Shown: positions 22,335 through 33,914, counted from the first letter of the stretch. The stretch is DNA of 64,000 nt from Patellaria atrata CBS 101060 (GCA_010093705.1 MU006095.1:686315-750314), one strand, 5' to 3'. Program-made: numbers and translations. The notes: generated by a model from the letters alone, not told the origin.

Positions 22335-25140
22335 CTTGACAGAATAGAAGTCTATGATCTGTTCTAGCGACGGTGGAGGTTGCTGAGAAAAAAAGGACGG
22401 GTGCTCTCAGTTGTATTTGAATTCCCAGCTCATCATCCTGATTGAAGTCTTCTGTAAGTTGAAAACTTGCCGACGTTCAAGATACAAGGAATTGAAATGT
22501 TTTGTCCATCCTTTTATCTAAATGTTCGCGCACGACCAATGACATTCAAATCTTAAAGTTTCCCCGCATTTCCTTATATACCCTAGAAATCCTCGTGGAG
22601 TCTATATGGGCACGATGGGATAGAGATACCCTTGTTAAGATCTTGCCACACTAGCGCCATGGATTAGTATATTAGGGGAATATTAACCGTCCTGTCCATT
22701 CCTGGAGCTTTGTAGAATTAGAAATCCGGGCACTCTTAATTGGAAACAACCCTGGCGGCACATGGATAACAAAATTGTAAAGTGCCGAAACACAACAGTG
22801 TAACGCCGTAGAAGGATAGATAGAATTTAGAGAGAAATATCAAGATATCCAATCAGACTTATGACTGGTCATGTGATCGAGCGTTTACCTACCTTGTTTC
22901 AAGTCGATGAAGGGATCTTTGGGACCTCTCTCGGCTTTTGTGGAAGGGCCGTACTCGTACTACTTTCGATATACAGGGGTACATCATCAACCTTGATGTG
23001 AGAGCGGCCGTAGTGTCAAATATGTATCGGTAGCATAAAAATCTCGCTGTTCTTAATGAAGACAAGCAGCTAGCCCACTAAAGGACTCGCTCCGGCATTG
23101 GTGAGTCCTGAAAACCATCGACTGGTCTGCATGTCATCTGTACGACGGTGGTCCTAGGGATTCAAGAGAGAAATTTGGGTTCATGCGTCCTTCAAACACT
23201 GTTCGTGTAGAGAAAGGAATCTGTTTCGTATTGCTAATGTAGTGAGGTGGGACTCTGTATGACCACGTACTTGTAACAAGGTTTATAGTTCTAACCGTCT
23301 CTCTACTAGCCTCGCCAAGTAACTTATTCCAACGTTTCTCTTATGATACCACAAAAGGTAAATATGAGAGTACACTCTTGTCTACGAACTCTTTTGGTAT
23401 ACCCTGCTTTCCGCTGCATGAGGACATGACTACTCCGTCCGCAGCTGGACTGTACAGATGATATCTCTCCCTTCCTTTTTTACTTCCATGGCGCATCCTG
23501 GATCTTTGAAATAAGCAGCTTGTTCTAGACGAGAACTACAAACTCTATGATCTAGCAGCAATTGAATCAAGCTACGGAGAACAAGCCCGCTAAGATACAA
23601 TAGCCAAGTTGCTCAAGAGTTTCCACAATCAACTCGAAGCGAAACGTCGGTGACTATAAGATTTCTAGTGATGCAACTTTATCGACAAATTAAAGCTGGT
23701 ACGCCACGTGGGCACTCGTTCTTCGATTCCATATCTAATTTCATATCCATATCCCTCGCGGATGCGAAATCATGAAGCAATCTCTGTTAACAAATCAAAG
23801 CCCCTTTTGGATACTGGGCCAATGTAGAACCACAGTATCTTGGGATTGGTGGACGGGGTATGAGTTGGAGCAGAAGAATTCTCGAGGAAGTTTTCCATTG
23901 CCACGAGTAATATATTGAAAGATCCCGAGATACGGTGTCTCGAGTATAAAGTTGACAAAACAGAGACTCCCCCAGACCTAGTACATCCGATATATCCTAT
24001 GGTTGCGGCCTTGAATTGATTGAAGTCGATAGCGGTGACGTGTGGCAAACCCCAGTTTTTCGGCTACCATGTCTATCAACGGTACATCGGCTTACCGGCT
24101 AGAAGTGGTTCTTTACCATGTATTTGTGTTGATTATCGCCACGGGGAATAGGATATCTAGGCGACATCAATTTTATCGTGGAAAGGATCTGCACAGCTAG
24201 TTCTATGAACAACCCTACGAAATTGTCAAGCATGCCCGATGAACTGCGGAGTAGCCTTATCCTCTCGAAAAGGCAGCAACCCATGCATGGAGCAACCGAA
24301 ATTCCTTTTCCTTGGGGTGTCCTTCACCTAATCTGGAAGCTAAAAAAGTCATCAAGACAGTTGTAAGGATATCGGTTGGGTAGTGCTTTGGGTTATTGCT
24401 GAATAAACCTCCGGACATAGTCTATGTCGCAAATTCTTCCAGGAGTTCCATACACCCCTTCTCTCTAGAACATTCATGGTCGATCAGCTCTCGCTAGACA
24501 CATTCTCAAGGTAATAAGCGTTTCTCCCGTTAGGTTCAGGTCATGGCTTACATAACTTTCCCTCTATCCAACTCACTTGTCTCTCATGTTGTGACGAAAT
24601 GTCCTTCCCAAACGTCTGTTGAATACCCTTCATCTCTCTCTGGTCTCGTTTCTCTTGGATCTTGATTCCTCAAAATTTATCTTCAAAATGTCTATCTCGA
24701 AGGTCCTCATTGTATAGAGACGGCATGAAAGCGCTCAGTAAAACTTTTGCTGTTCGTTTACCCTCTCGGAACTAGCGGTCATTTCCCTTATCGACCACAT
24801 CATCCACTCATAGATATGTGAATATTGATGTCGCCAAGATATTCTATTTTGGAACGATCTTAGGATGTCCAAGGTACTAGGTATACTTTCTCTATAGCCT
24901 TTCGGTATTTCTGGAGTGATGAGACACTCCAGAGAGGCTCGAACAATTTCTTAGAGACGAGGTATGGTTTATGTGGTACCAGGACGAGAAAGTTCTATTT
25001 CTCCGCTTCGTTATGACACCGCTGTGTTTCTATCTTTAAACACTTCGGAAATCGATATGTAAACCAAAAGGTTATTTCTTTTTCTACTGAAAATGCAAGC
25101 TCCACGCATCCTCCTAGTCACTCCCCCAATATCCCATCAC
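22335..25140. other. Gene-poor stretch with one unassigned minus-strand frame pair
   Basis: This is the upstream region of the DUF1996 gene plus about 2 kb more. Minus-strand frames at 24284-24099 and 24048-23770 read protein-like (for example GLPHVTAIDFNQFKAATIGY) but I cannot place them in a family or join them with convincing splice sites; they may be a relic. A plus-strand frame from 25093 is the shadow of the gene beyond. Confidence 0.35.
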
Positions 25141-27751
25141 TCAATGATACTGCGTCGGACCTTCCACCTTCCCAACCTTCTTTCCCAGCATCTCTGCCTG
25201 CCTTCCCAGCCGTTCCCAGTGTGTCCCCCAAATTTCCTCCCTCGTAAAATCGAGCCTATGTCCGCAACGTCTCCAGAGCACGTCCTCTCTCTTCACACCG
25301 TCCGCACAACAATGACCCCAGCAATCACCGAGGCGCGTGATGATCGACTCGGTGGGATTAGATCGCCGCGTATCGTCGATAATGCGCAGCATACTGGGGA
25401 TAGCCACTTCGTGGAAGAGACGCAGTTGCCCGAAGAAGATGCTGTTGAGGAAGATGTAGTCGGGGAAGAGGCGTCGGGGGAGGTAGTAGATGTCTGACCA
25501 GCTACGCGGAGTTAGCACGTCGGACTAAATTACAAGAGTTCTCGGAAACACTCTTAGTTCGCGAAAGAAGAGTTTGGTATACTAACCCCACACACCACTC
25601 AGTGGTGTTGATAACGTATCCCACGTTTAGATCTTCGAGGATTCGCTCACCGTGCATCGTTATCTCGTGCATACCCCACCAACCATGCCACTCTGGATAC
25701 TGCTTCGGTGTGTTCATGCAGAGATACCTCGGGTTCGGACTATCGGGAAACCATATGCCGTCAAAATCCATGTTCTGGAACCCGAACGGGTCGATCCACG
25801 CGTCAAAGTGGAAATACAGCATCCCTTCGATTCCGTTATCTGGATCATCAAGAATCAGCTGCATAGTATCAGCCACTGCCTTGGTCGGCAGGTCCCCGAT
25901 ATTCCACCCGTCATGAGTCATGTTAAGGAAGTAAGCGTCTTCTTCTTCTCCGTTGTTGGGGAGGGTATGTTCATAAAGATGTGGGATGCTATAGTGCAGA
26001 GAATGGAAGAACGGTTGGTAAGCTTCCATCAGCGGCATCCGCTCTTCGTGGGGGCTATTCCAACGGATGAAGGCGAATGTGTTCTTAAAGGGCGATTCCT
26101 GGTATTTAGGCGTTTTTGGGGTGGAACTGGCGCCGAGAGCCTCGACCTGCTTGAACTTGTTGTCTGGGGATTTACTGCCCCAGAGCGTCAAGTGGGATAT
26201 TATCACAAGAGACACTAGGAGATTGGTGAGGAGTCCGATACCGCGAAGACGTCCCTGAAGCTATTAAAATCATTCTGTTCACAGATGTTAGGGAGCACCT
26301 ACCCCAGGAGCGAAAGAAGAGATTGTTCGCATGACTTTCGAAGAACCACCAAGCAAAGTTGAAGTTGCTTGAATTGAGTTCAAACCTCCCTTTGGAGTCG
26401 CTTCCATATACAACCACGTAGCTAAGAATACGACCATGGATCCAGGAATAACGAGGGGGTTGAACCAAACGTGGAAGAGAATAGGCGACACATAAAGTAA
26501 GATGGACGTCGCAATTGCAGTCGCAAGACATTTAACCAGAGCATCAGCGTCTACGTTGAATGGGTTAGTTGGGCTCATTGACATATATTTTCAATCCCGC
26601 ATGTAGTCACTTACATTTGTATACAGCCGTAATAGCAAGACCAAAGAAGACATTACTGATGATTACAATGATTGCTCCCCAGTTATGGTATCCTACGAAA
26701 AATCCAGGCTCTTCTGGGTTGACTATCCGAAGCGTGAAATGGATTACACTATTAATAGTAACACCGCACGCATACAAAACCATGTTATCGGAATGTAAAG
26801 AAGCATCTTGACTCTTGATCAGACTCTGATTATACACGCTAGAAGTCGCGCTCAGAAAAGTCTTGAAAATAAGAATTAGGTATGTAGACGCAGCATATGG
26901 AGCGCCAACACCAGGACGGTATTGGGTCACGACCACACCGGCGATCTTATTGACGTCCATTTCAGTATATGGACTCGGAAAAGGAAGGGTGGAATAACGT
27001 ACCTGTAAGAAAATAGCTACCCACTGAGTCTTTACTATTCGGGTTCCTACACCGTAATACAATACTAGAGCGGTGATCAAGGTGATTCCAGACTTAATCA
27101 ACTGTATCGTTCCTGGGTCCGCCAGTCGATACAAGACGAATACCTATGGCTTGTTAAAATATCATCGGAAGTGGGAGGAATTCTGCCATACGCAATTGTT
27201 GATCAGCGCATAAAGCAAAGCAAGCTGTGCAAAGCCGTACTTGGTCTTTATCGGAACTTCATGTATGCAATAGCCGAGAAAATCTCGGATCGTGAAGTCG
27301 GATTTTGAATCCCCGGCTAGTACATATGCCGCAGGTCGCTCATCGGTTACTTCGCTTGTGAAACTCGACGATTCGCTCAACTCCGCTGGAGGGTCGATTA
27401 ACACTTGCTTCTCATCAAGGGAGTCTCGCTCTGGCTGAGGTATTGAGCGATACTCGGTAACTGGCAGCGGATTCCTCCTTTTACATTCGCCGTAAAAGAA
27501 ACAAGTCGAGAGAACAAGCTTGAAGAACTCAGATATTGCTACTGATGCGGAAACTGAAAAGCTATATCTGCAATGTTGTGAGATACTATTAGAAAAAATA
27601 ATTAGGCTGTTACTTACTGCCCCTGGTGCTGAGCCGCTTTATAACAGATCCCGATGCCGACTTGAATAGCGATTAAGGCTATTGCTGCAACATAGGCTGG
27701 GTTTAGTTTCCCTCGAATTGATGTTAGAGTATAAGAAAGGGAAACCGACAT
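25141..27751 (-). CDS. Nucleotide-sugar transporter fused to a glycosyltransferase-like domain
   Basis: The ATG at 27751 begins MSVSLSYTLTSIRGKLNPAY. Six introns with canonical ends leave one frame of about 750 residues. Residues 1 to about 415 are a multi-TM nucleotide-sugar transporter of the SLC35A/PF04142 type: KTKYGFAQLALLYALINNC, VLYRLADPGTIQLIKSGIT, YLILIFKTFLSATSSVYNQ, NVFFGLAITAVYK, DALVKCLATAIATS. After SSFAPG a 42-nt intron (GTAGGT ... CCTAAC ... AATAG) joins in phase 0 to LQGRLRGIGLLTNLLVSL. That is a TM helix followed by a lumenal domain with AFIRWNSPHEERMPLMEAYQ, MTHDGWNIGD, GMLYFHFDAWIDPF, EWHGWWGMHE, EWCVGWSDIYYLPRR, FHEVAIPSMLRII, GDCWGHCC and RCGHRLDF. I recall this as a fungal putative glycosyltransferase-type family. 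The lumenal part has no in-frame ATG near its start, which supports a single fused gene. An alternative is two overlapping transcripts, the second starting at MRTISSFAPG. Confidence 0.72.
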
Positions 27752-27997
27752 TGTGTAGTATCTGCGCCTCCACTCTCGCTAGCAAGTACGTGACTAGGTG
27801 TTCATATGTTTCGAAAAGATCTAAGAAATCTCAAATCAACACCCTTGCTTTTGTCCGCAGGTGAGGAATGCTCAATATCGCGTTGCGGTTCGCGTCTAAT
27901 GTCTAGTGAAATGATGTCAGGGAGCTTATCGGATCGCATTCTTCATCGCGTTACACGAAAGGTACAGAATTCTAGAACTACAAAGCATGAACTACGA

Positions 27998-30414
27998 TTA
28001 AGAATGATCACCATAATTGTAAGCAGCTTTCCAAGCCGCTATAGATCCCCAATCCTTATACTGGGAAACTCTAACCCCAAAGAAGGGGTGGGATTCGCAA
28101 GTGAGTTCCCAAAGGATATCAACGACTCGAAGCTCGTTGTTGCGAGGTCTGCTATCCTTGCGTTCACAAGAGAAATCTCTAGAGCGTAATAAACGACGGA
28201 GTTTCGAAGCAGCAGAACTAAAATCTGACGCTTCGAGAAAACTCCAACCGCCACAACAGAAGTCCGATGATAAAAAAGACCCATAGGCGATATTTGAGAC
28301 CAAATTATCGTAGCTAAATGACACGTAGCTTTTCCTCATTGCGTCTACTAGGTCTGGCCGTAAAGCACTTTTAGATAGTTCGTTCGAAGTATCGTCCTTG
28401 ACGATTCGGGATACAGTAATATAGTTACCACCGGAGACTACATGGGCAAAGTCATTATCCGCATCCTTGATAAAGATAGGACCTTGAATATCTTTGGTTG
28501 TGATAGCATCAGTGATAGTCTCAACAACATCAACCGTTTGTTCTTCAGCGTAATAGAACTCGAGAAGACCGCATTTTCGAGGGCCAAGTAGATCAAAGAG
28601 CGATTCGAAACTCCCATCATCCACACAATGCTCTTCAATCGTCGATCGTAATACTATAACCACTATGCGGGAGACGTTTCTGACATCAAGATTACTGATA
28701 CAGTCGACAATCAGGGGTCGCCCATTAGACTAAAAGGATTGGTCAACTTGAGGAGCAATTAAGTCGGATAAGTGAACTTACATTGGTGGTTAAGAGCTTC
28801 ACTGCTCCATCAGGATACACCTCATCCATGTCTGGTCCTAGGGCAGGCAAAATGACCGTAATTCCTGACCCTGTCTCATGATAAGGTCTATCCAGATCTA
28901 CCGGTGACTCTAAAATGGTCGGAGCAGTCTGGAATCTCATAGGCCACATACTTTTGACAACCCTTTGAAGACCGGCCATGAGACATCTCTTTTCTTCTAT
29001 CGTAGTCATATACGGCAAAATTCGTGCAACGCAAAAGAATTCAAAAAGAGGAAGGACATCCCAGAATGAATATTTTTGGTAGGCAATGATAATCTTCTCA
29101 TGAAAGAGAGCGAGAAAGGTGACACCTCTAGCAAGCTGATCGGGGGAAATCTGCGCGACAGTGAAGAACCAGTGATGACGAACATCTTGCAACAATTTTG
29201 CGATGTCTTGCAACGGTGATTCCTAATAATCATCGTTAGCCTCGTGAGCTTGCATTGTGATATGTGCTCATGTCTTACGACGAAGCAATCAAGGAAATCT
29301 AGTACACAAAATTCTCGATTATCCGTATCTGCAAGGATATTCAGCAAGGTTAGGTCGCCGTGACAAGTACCCAGTGGTACCTCTGCATCCGACAAACAGT
29401 TCGTGTAATAACCTAGGACGAATTCAAATTGAAGGTCAATGATCTCAATGTCAAAATCAGTGAGCAGTTCGGATGAATGAAGAGCCATTCGGATATTCCG
29501 GGCCTTTGCGTTGAACTGCGGCATGATTGTGTGTAGAGGAACGTTTTTAGTCTTGGTGAGCATGTTATCAACAAGTCCAATGGCGGTGTCAATGAACCAA
29601 TCCCATGTTGACTTATCCTTCTCTAGAAGAACGGTTGTCGTATCGTGGAATGGAATATACTCCATATCAACGACTAATGTATCTTGTTCCTCAGGGATGT
29701 GTGGGGACCGAATCCCATATATTTCAGGCGTGCTAATAACAGACTGAAGGTGATCAGTACGACACCAAGCAGAAAACTCGATTTGCTTCACAATCTGCTT
29801 TAGCAGTCTGTTACCATCTTGTTTTGCGCCGCTGAATGCTTGTTTTCTTACTGCCCACATGCTCGAGGTTAGCCGTCGAATAGTGGCTTTGTTGACGTAT
29901 GATTCAGCTGATTCTAGTAGAGAAAAGTACGATGGTCTGCGTTGCGGCCATCCTTCGCGTGTCGGCAACATAGGCCTGCGTAATGCTTTTTGAGCTTGAG
30001 ATGCTCTTGAGCCGATTATGCCGAGGGAGATTTCAGACGGGTTCGGGGACGGTGAGCGCGCATGTGCTAAGACGGTCTGCATATTCTCAGACCCCCATAC
30101 TGTAGCCAAATCGATCAGTAGAAGAAATGAGATATGTGCTAGAGCTTACGTTTATCCTTTGCGGAAAGATATACAAGATCTAGATCCGTCTCACATTCGG
30201 CAATGCTAATGATCTTGACTTCACAATCAGACCTACTCACCCCCTTTAAGGTAGGGACGTGCGATTCTGCTTCCTTCTGTCCAATGCTACCATTTCGAAA
30301 ATGGGCGGGTTTGGATATTTTTGTAGCCCCATTTGCGTTGAATGACTGAGTATCCAAGTGTTGAGAAAATGAATCAGAGATTGTAACACTAGGATGTATT
30401 TCGTGTCCAGGCAT
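27998..30414 (-). CDS. APH-like kinase fused to a nucleotidyltransferase-like domain
   Basis: Exons 30414-30150, 30099-29279, 29222-28782 and 28729-27998 sum to 753 codons in one frame, with three introns of 50-56 nt. Residues 1 to about 130 are Ser-rich and unassigned. The middle is an aminoglycoside-phosphotransferase/choline-kinase-like fold: TLVVDMEYIPFHDT, then CHGDLTLLNIL at about residue 335 (catalytic HGD-x4-N) and CVLDFLDCFV (the metal-binding DFG equivalent). The C-terminal part from about residue 480 resembles sugar-1-phosphate nucleotidyltransferases: ITVILPALG, GRPLIVDCISNL and IFIKDADNDF (metal-binding DxD, about residue 595), FCCGGWSF and YKDWGSIAAW. The usual G-x-x-x-R-F loop is replaced by ALGPDMDEVYPDGAVK, so the Arg is missing though the Lys remains. 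An in-frame ATG 72 nt further upstream (30486) is possible. The substrate is unknown; small sugars, polyols or choline are candidates. Confidence 0.78.
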
Positions 30415-30667
30415 TATGACTGAACAACAACAGATTGAAAAACATATGATGAGTGTTGACTGATAAAGTGTATACTCATTTATCATTCCCCCAAATAGTC
30501 GCGAGGTTGGTACGCTGCGCGTCTAAGGTATGTAAATACCTGTTGTGTAACATCCTTCCTACATGTAGTACCTGCGCGTGGAGTTCTCAAAATTTTTAAA
30601 AAGGGATAAAAGGAAATTTTGGAGAAGGCCAAACTCCGCTAATCATTCTACCTCTTTCTCAGACATC
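30415..30667. promoter_or_regulatory. Shared divergent promoter of the two nucleotidyltransferase genes
   Basis: The head-to-head genes start at 30414 (minus) and 30668 (plus), leaving 253 nt. Such spacing favours co-regulation. The spacer has TATA-poor AT-rich DNA and no operator I can name. Confidence 0.45.
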
Positions 30668-32509
30668 ATGGGAGGAATCACTCAACACGCAACCGAAGGT
30701 ATCCACCATGCCCATTTCCAGACCAGTGGAGGGAAAGGCATCATTGACTTCCTCCGTACCTGTTCAAAGTTCGAGCTCAGTTGGTTCATAGAGCAGACAC
30801 TTGCGCATTTCCCTCGTGGTCGCGTTCTGAAGTACCCAGATTTGAAGGTTGACCTTGACAAGATCCGTATCGATGTGGACCAAAGGATCTTACACTGGGA
30901 GCCAGAATCAGAGGATGAGATTTCGAACAATATCATTGAAAATTTCATTTCATCTCTCTTCAAAGCTCTCGTGAATGGGCAGGTTACGGCTGAGAGACCC
31001 CGACGCGTACGTGAGAGTATCGCGGCAATAGTGGTGTTACAGAAGATTATCTGGAAGTTTGATGGTCTTGTCGCAAAGTGCGACGAAGAAGTGTTTTGGA
31101 ATGATACAGTTTCTCGAGAAGATAGATCTAATGGTCATTACCGATATCGGGTAGAAAAGTTACTTAGGCCTACTATTTCAAAGGAAGCAACTAGCACGCT
31201 CGGATATCTCCTCAAATCTATGAATGAAAAGATTGATGGAAAGGCGCTGGAGGATGTTCCTCGAGGTCCCGTCCCAGATAGCACGGCACCTGTACCGGCC
31301 CCTACGAGGGATGCTGATGGTTCGTTCTCACATTCTCCCAACGCTCAGGTCGTGACACGGCCACCGTTGGTCGAAGGCACTCCTAGAGATGGAACATCAA
31401 CGTTGATTCTACCGTGCGCTGGCCGTAGCTCTCGTTTTCCGGGAACCAGACCGAAATGGATTCTAACTCAGCCCAACGGCCGGCTCATGGTGGTTGACTC
31501 TATAGCCGCCTTAGAACTGCAAAAGGTTCACCGAGTTGTTTTGGGAGTCCTCAAAGAACACGTTGATAAGCATTGCGGGTCGGATGTTGATGCCATAATT
31601 CGAGGTTTTGACGACGGTCCTCCTCGACTTCGAGAAATCGAAATATCTGTTGTTATTTTAGATTTTGAAACCCGCGATCATGTGCAGACGGTCGAATGCA
31701 TCGTCCGAGCGGCTAATGTGCAAGGGCCTATCTTCATGAAAGATTGCGATAATAGCTTTCGATGTGATATTCCCGGTCGGGATGGTGTTGCTTTGTTTGA
31801 GGTGAGAAAAGACCTTGAATCTGTTTCCAATCCTGCTGCCAAGAGCTACGCTACGTTCGACAATGCAGGCATCATCACCAACATCGTCGAGAAGGTGATG
31901 CTTGGCTCGCACTTCTGTTGTGGCGGCTACTCATTCGGCGATGCTATCGATTTTCTATCCTACACTGAACTTGCGCGGAAATACCAAAAGAGCACTCGCA
32001 CCGATGACCTCGATCTTTCCGTTTCCGATGTTATCTGGCTGAAAATGGTCTCTCCTTTCTCGCCCAGGACCCCTTCCAAAGGGTTTATGGCCATTCCCGT
32101 CTTTGACTACGAGGACTGGGGCACACTGGTGGCCTGGCAAGCCTACACAAGGACTTTCAGCACCCTCTTCGTCGATATTGATGGTACTCTCGTCAAGAAC
32201 AGTGGGAAGAACTTCAAACCTTCCTACGGTGACATGCCGGCGCTTGAAAAGAATGTTATGGCTCTTCAGAAGCTGTATGCTAAAGGCCGTACGCATATCA
32301 TTCTTACGACAACACGGCCTGAGGAATACCGCGACGTTACTATCAAACAGATGAAAGATTGCGGCGTCCCGTATCATGGTATCGTATTTAGTCTTCTCCA
32401 TGCAAGGAGGGTTGTCATCAATGATTATGCAGTCACTAATCCTTACCCGTGTGCCGTAGCTATAAATCTCCAGAGAAATGGGGAGGAACTAGCGCAACTC
32501 CTAGTATGA
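30668..32509 (+). CDS. Nucleotidyltransferase-HAD phosphatase fusion protein
   Basis: This is an intronless frame of 613 residues from the ATG at 30668; the open frame extends upstream to a GTG at 30578, but MGGITQHATEG is the first Met. Residues 1 to about 235 are an unassigned domain (GKGIIDFLRTCSKFELSWF, ESIAAIVVLQKIIWKFDGL). From about residue 240 comes a nucleotidyltransferase with an intact signature (LILPCAGRSSRFPGTRPKW, the G-x-x-x-R-F-x4-PK loop), metal-binding IFMKDCDNSF (about residue 357), FCCGGYSFGDAIDF and VFDYEDWGTLVAWQAY. From about residue 498 there is a HAD phosphatase: LFVDIDGTLVKN (motif I DxDGT), HIILTTTRPEEY (motif II) and VVINDYAV (acidic motif). NTase plus HAD is a pairing found in bacterial capsule and heptose-nucleotide pathways. 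The likely role is dephosphorylation and activation of a sugar phosphate. The exact product is unknown. Confidence 0.8.
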   Translation: MGGITQHATEGIHHAHFQTSGGKGIIDFLRTCSKFELSWFIEQTLAHFPRGRVLKYPDLKVDLDKIRIDVDQRILHWEPESEDEISNNIIENFISSLFKALVNGQVTAERPRRVRESIAAIVVLQKIIWKFDGLVAKCDEEVFWNDTVSREDRSNGHYRYRVEKLLRPTISKEATSTLGYLLKSMNEKIDGKALEDVPRGPVPDSTAPVPAPTRDADGSFSHSPNAQVVTRPPLVEGTPRDGTSTLILPCAGRSSRFPGTRPKWILTQPNGRLMVVDSIAALELQKVHRVVLGVLKEHVDKHCGSDVDAIIRGFDDGPPRLREIEISVVILDFETRDHVQTVECIVRAANVQGPIFMKDCDNSFRCDIPGRDGVALFEVRKDLESVSNPAAKSYATFDNAGIITNIVEKVMLGSHFCCGGYSFGDAIDFLSYTELARKYQKSTRTDDLDLSVSDVIWLKMVSPFSPRTPSKGFMAIPVFDYEDWGTLVAWQAYTRTFSTLFVDIDGTLVKNSGKNFKPSYGDMPALEKNVMALQKLYAKGRTHIILTTTRPEEYRDVTIKQMKDCGVPYHGIVFSLLHARRVVINDYAVTNPYPCAVAINLQRNGEELAQLLV

Positions 32510-32837
32510 GGTATGGGGGATGCGTCTGGACGGCTAGGCGACAGGATTAGGACGGTATTACTCTCATCTCATCTATGTTTACTAGACATTCTACCCTGAA
32601 TATACATATACCTACTACGCTCTTTGTCACATTAACACATCAATCATTATAAATCGAAGACATAATAGCAAGTTGAGTATATTGTTATCACCACCCTGAT
32701 CTACTAATTCCTCTAAGAATTCATTAACACTAGCTTTATAACAATGTAACAATAGATAGCACTATAACCACCCATCCAACGTTGTTTCAACCAATCTCGA
32801 TCATCTCAACCCCTAAGATCCACCACATACATCCCTC
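32510..32837. other. Convergent 3' intergenic region
   Basis: AT-rich 3' flank between the NTase-HAD gene and the minus-strand frame that ends at 32838. Nothing recognised. Confidence 0.4.
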
Positions 32838-33914
32838 TCACTTCGTCTTCCCACCAGAAAATAACCTCGACCACTTCGGCAAGCTCACCACCGCATTCCC
32901 TTCCATATCCTCAAGCAGTGTAACCCTTTCCCTCTTCCTCACAAAGTGCCTCCTCTCCGAATCCACATACATCTGTCCAGGTCTCAATCCTCCTCTCACG
33001 GCTCCCGAGTGCTTCGTGGAAGTACACATGATTGTGTACATCACCCTGATAGCTCCTACGCCTTAAGGGTGTAGGACCAGGGTCTCCGTTACTGGCGTCT
33101 CCGTGGGGAGGTGTGCGAGCAAAGGCTCCCTGCGATGGAGGATAGGGACGCCGTTCGCGCTCGCGGGGAGAGTAGCGCGGGGCGGGGAATTGGGGTATCG
33201 CTGTCTCCTGGAACGATGAGCCGCTGGACTGCCATTATGCATACCGAAACGATCGGAACGTCTACGACGATGACGCCGCCTGCCACCCTGGTTCTGGTTC
33301 TGAGTATTCGTCTGGTTTATCACTACATTTACCGGGGGAACCACTGCCGACATCTCACTCTGTGGAACAGGGGGGTTGGGAGGCATTGCGGTCCCTGTGT
33401 GATGAGTGAAGCTACCCCTTTCGGTCCGAGCAGAGGGGGGGAGGTCGTGAAAAGCTCAAGGAGCCTCACTCTGGGTACGAGATTTAGAATTATGTCCGTA
33501 AGCTCCTGTATATGGGATAGGACCTACCTGTGATTGCCGTTCTGGCCATCTCTCCGCAAGATGAAGTTGACGAGGCGGTGGCACAAGGCTATGTCTACCA
33601 TCCGGTTCCTGCGGCGGAGCGTGAGCGAATCCCTGTGCCACAGGCGGTGGCATTCCATTCCCGAGCTGGGGAGGTGGAGCGAAGTCGGGAGGGAAGTATC
33701 CCGAGCTTGAGGACTGTGGATCAGCGTTCGTGTCATGATGTTGCTGTGAGGTACAAGGAGTCTGTGGAACTTGCTGACCCCAAGGGCTGTAGACCTCCTG
33801 CATCTGGTTGGCTGAAAAGGTCACCGGAGCACGTTGTCGTAGAACCTGTCCTACGTTCGGTTGACGGTCTTCAGGATGGTCTCGCCGACGAGAGTCTCGT
33901 GGACGGCGATGCAT
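32838..33914 (-). pseudogene. Pro/Gln-rich disordered protein frame interrupted by two in-frame stops
   Basis: Three open segments, 33914-33456, 33386-33063 and 33044-32838, all lie in the same reading frame, separated only by a TGA (near 33456) and a TAA (near 33063). The N-terminal part is rich in Pro, Gln and Arg (FPPDFAPPPQLGNGMPPPVA). The middle has NQTNTQNQNQGGRRRHRRRR. The last part is more ordered (ERVTLLEDMEGNAVVSLPKW). No domain is recognised. I looked for introns that would remove the stops; those with GT..AG ends were under 50 nt or moved the downstream part out of frame. It may be a young pseudogene, a sequencing problem or a stop-readthrough case. Confidence 0.45.

Noticed and set aside
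25602-26258. Plus-strand frames over the transporter-glycosyltransferase gene
   Set aside because: They overlap exons with strong family motifs on the minus strand.
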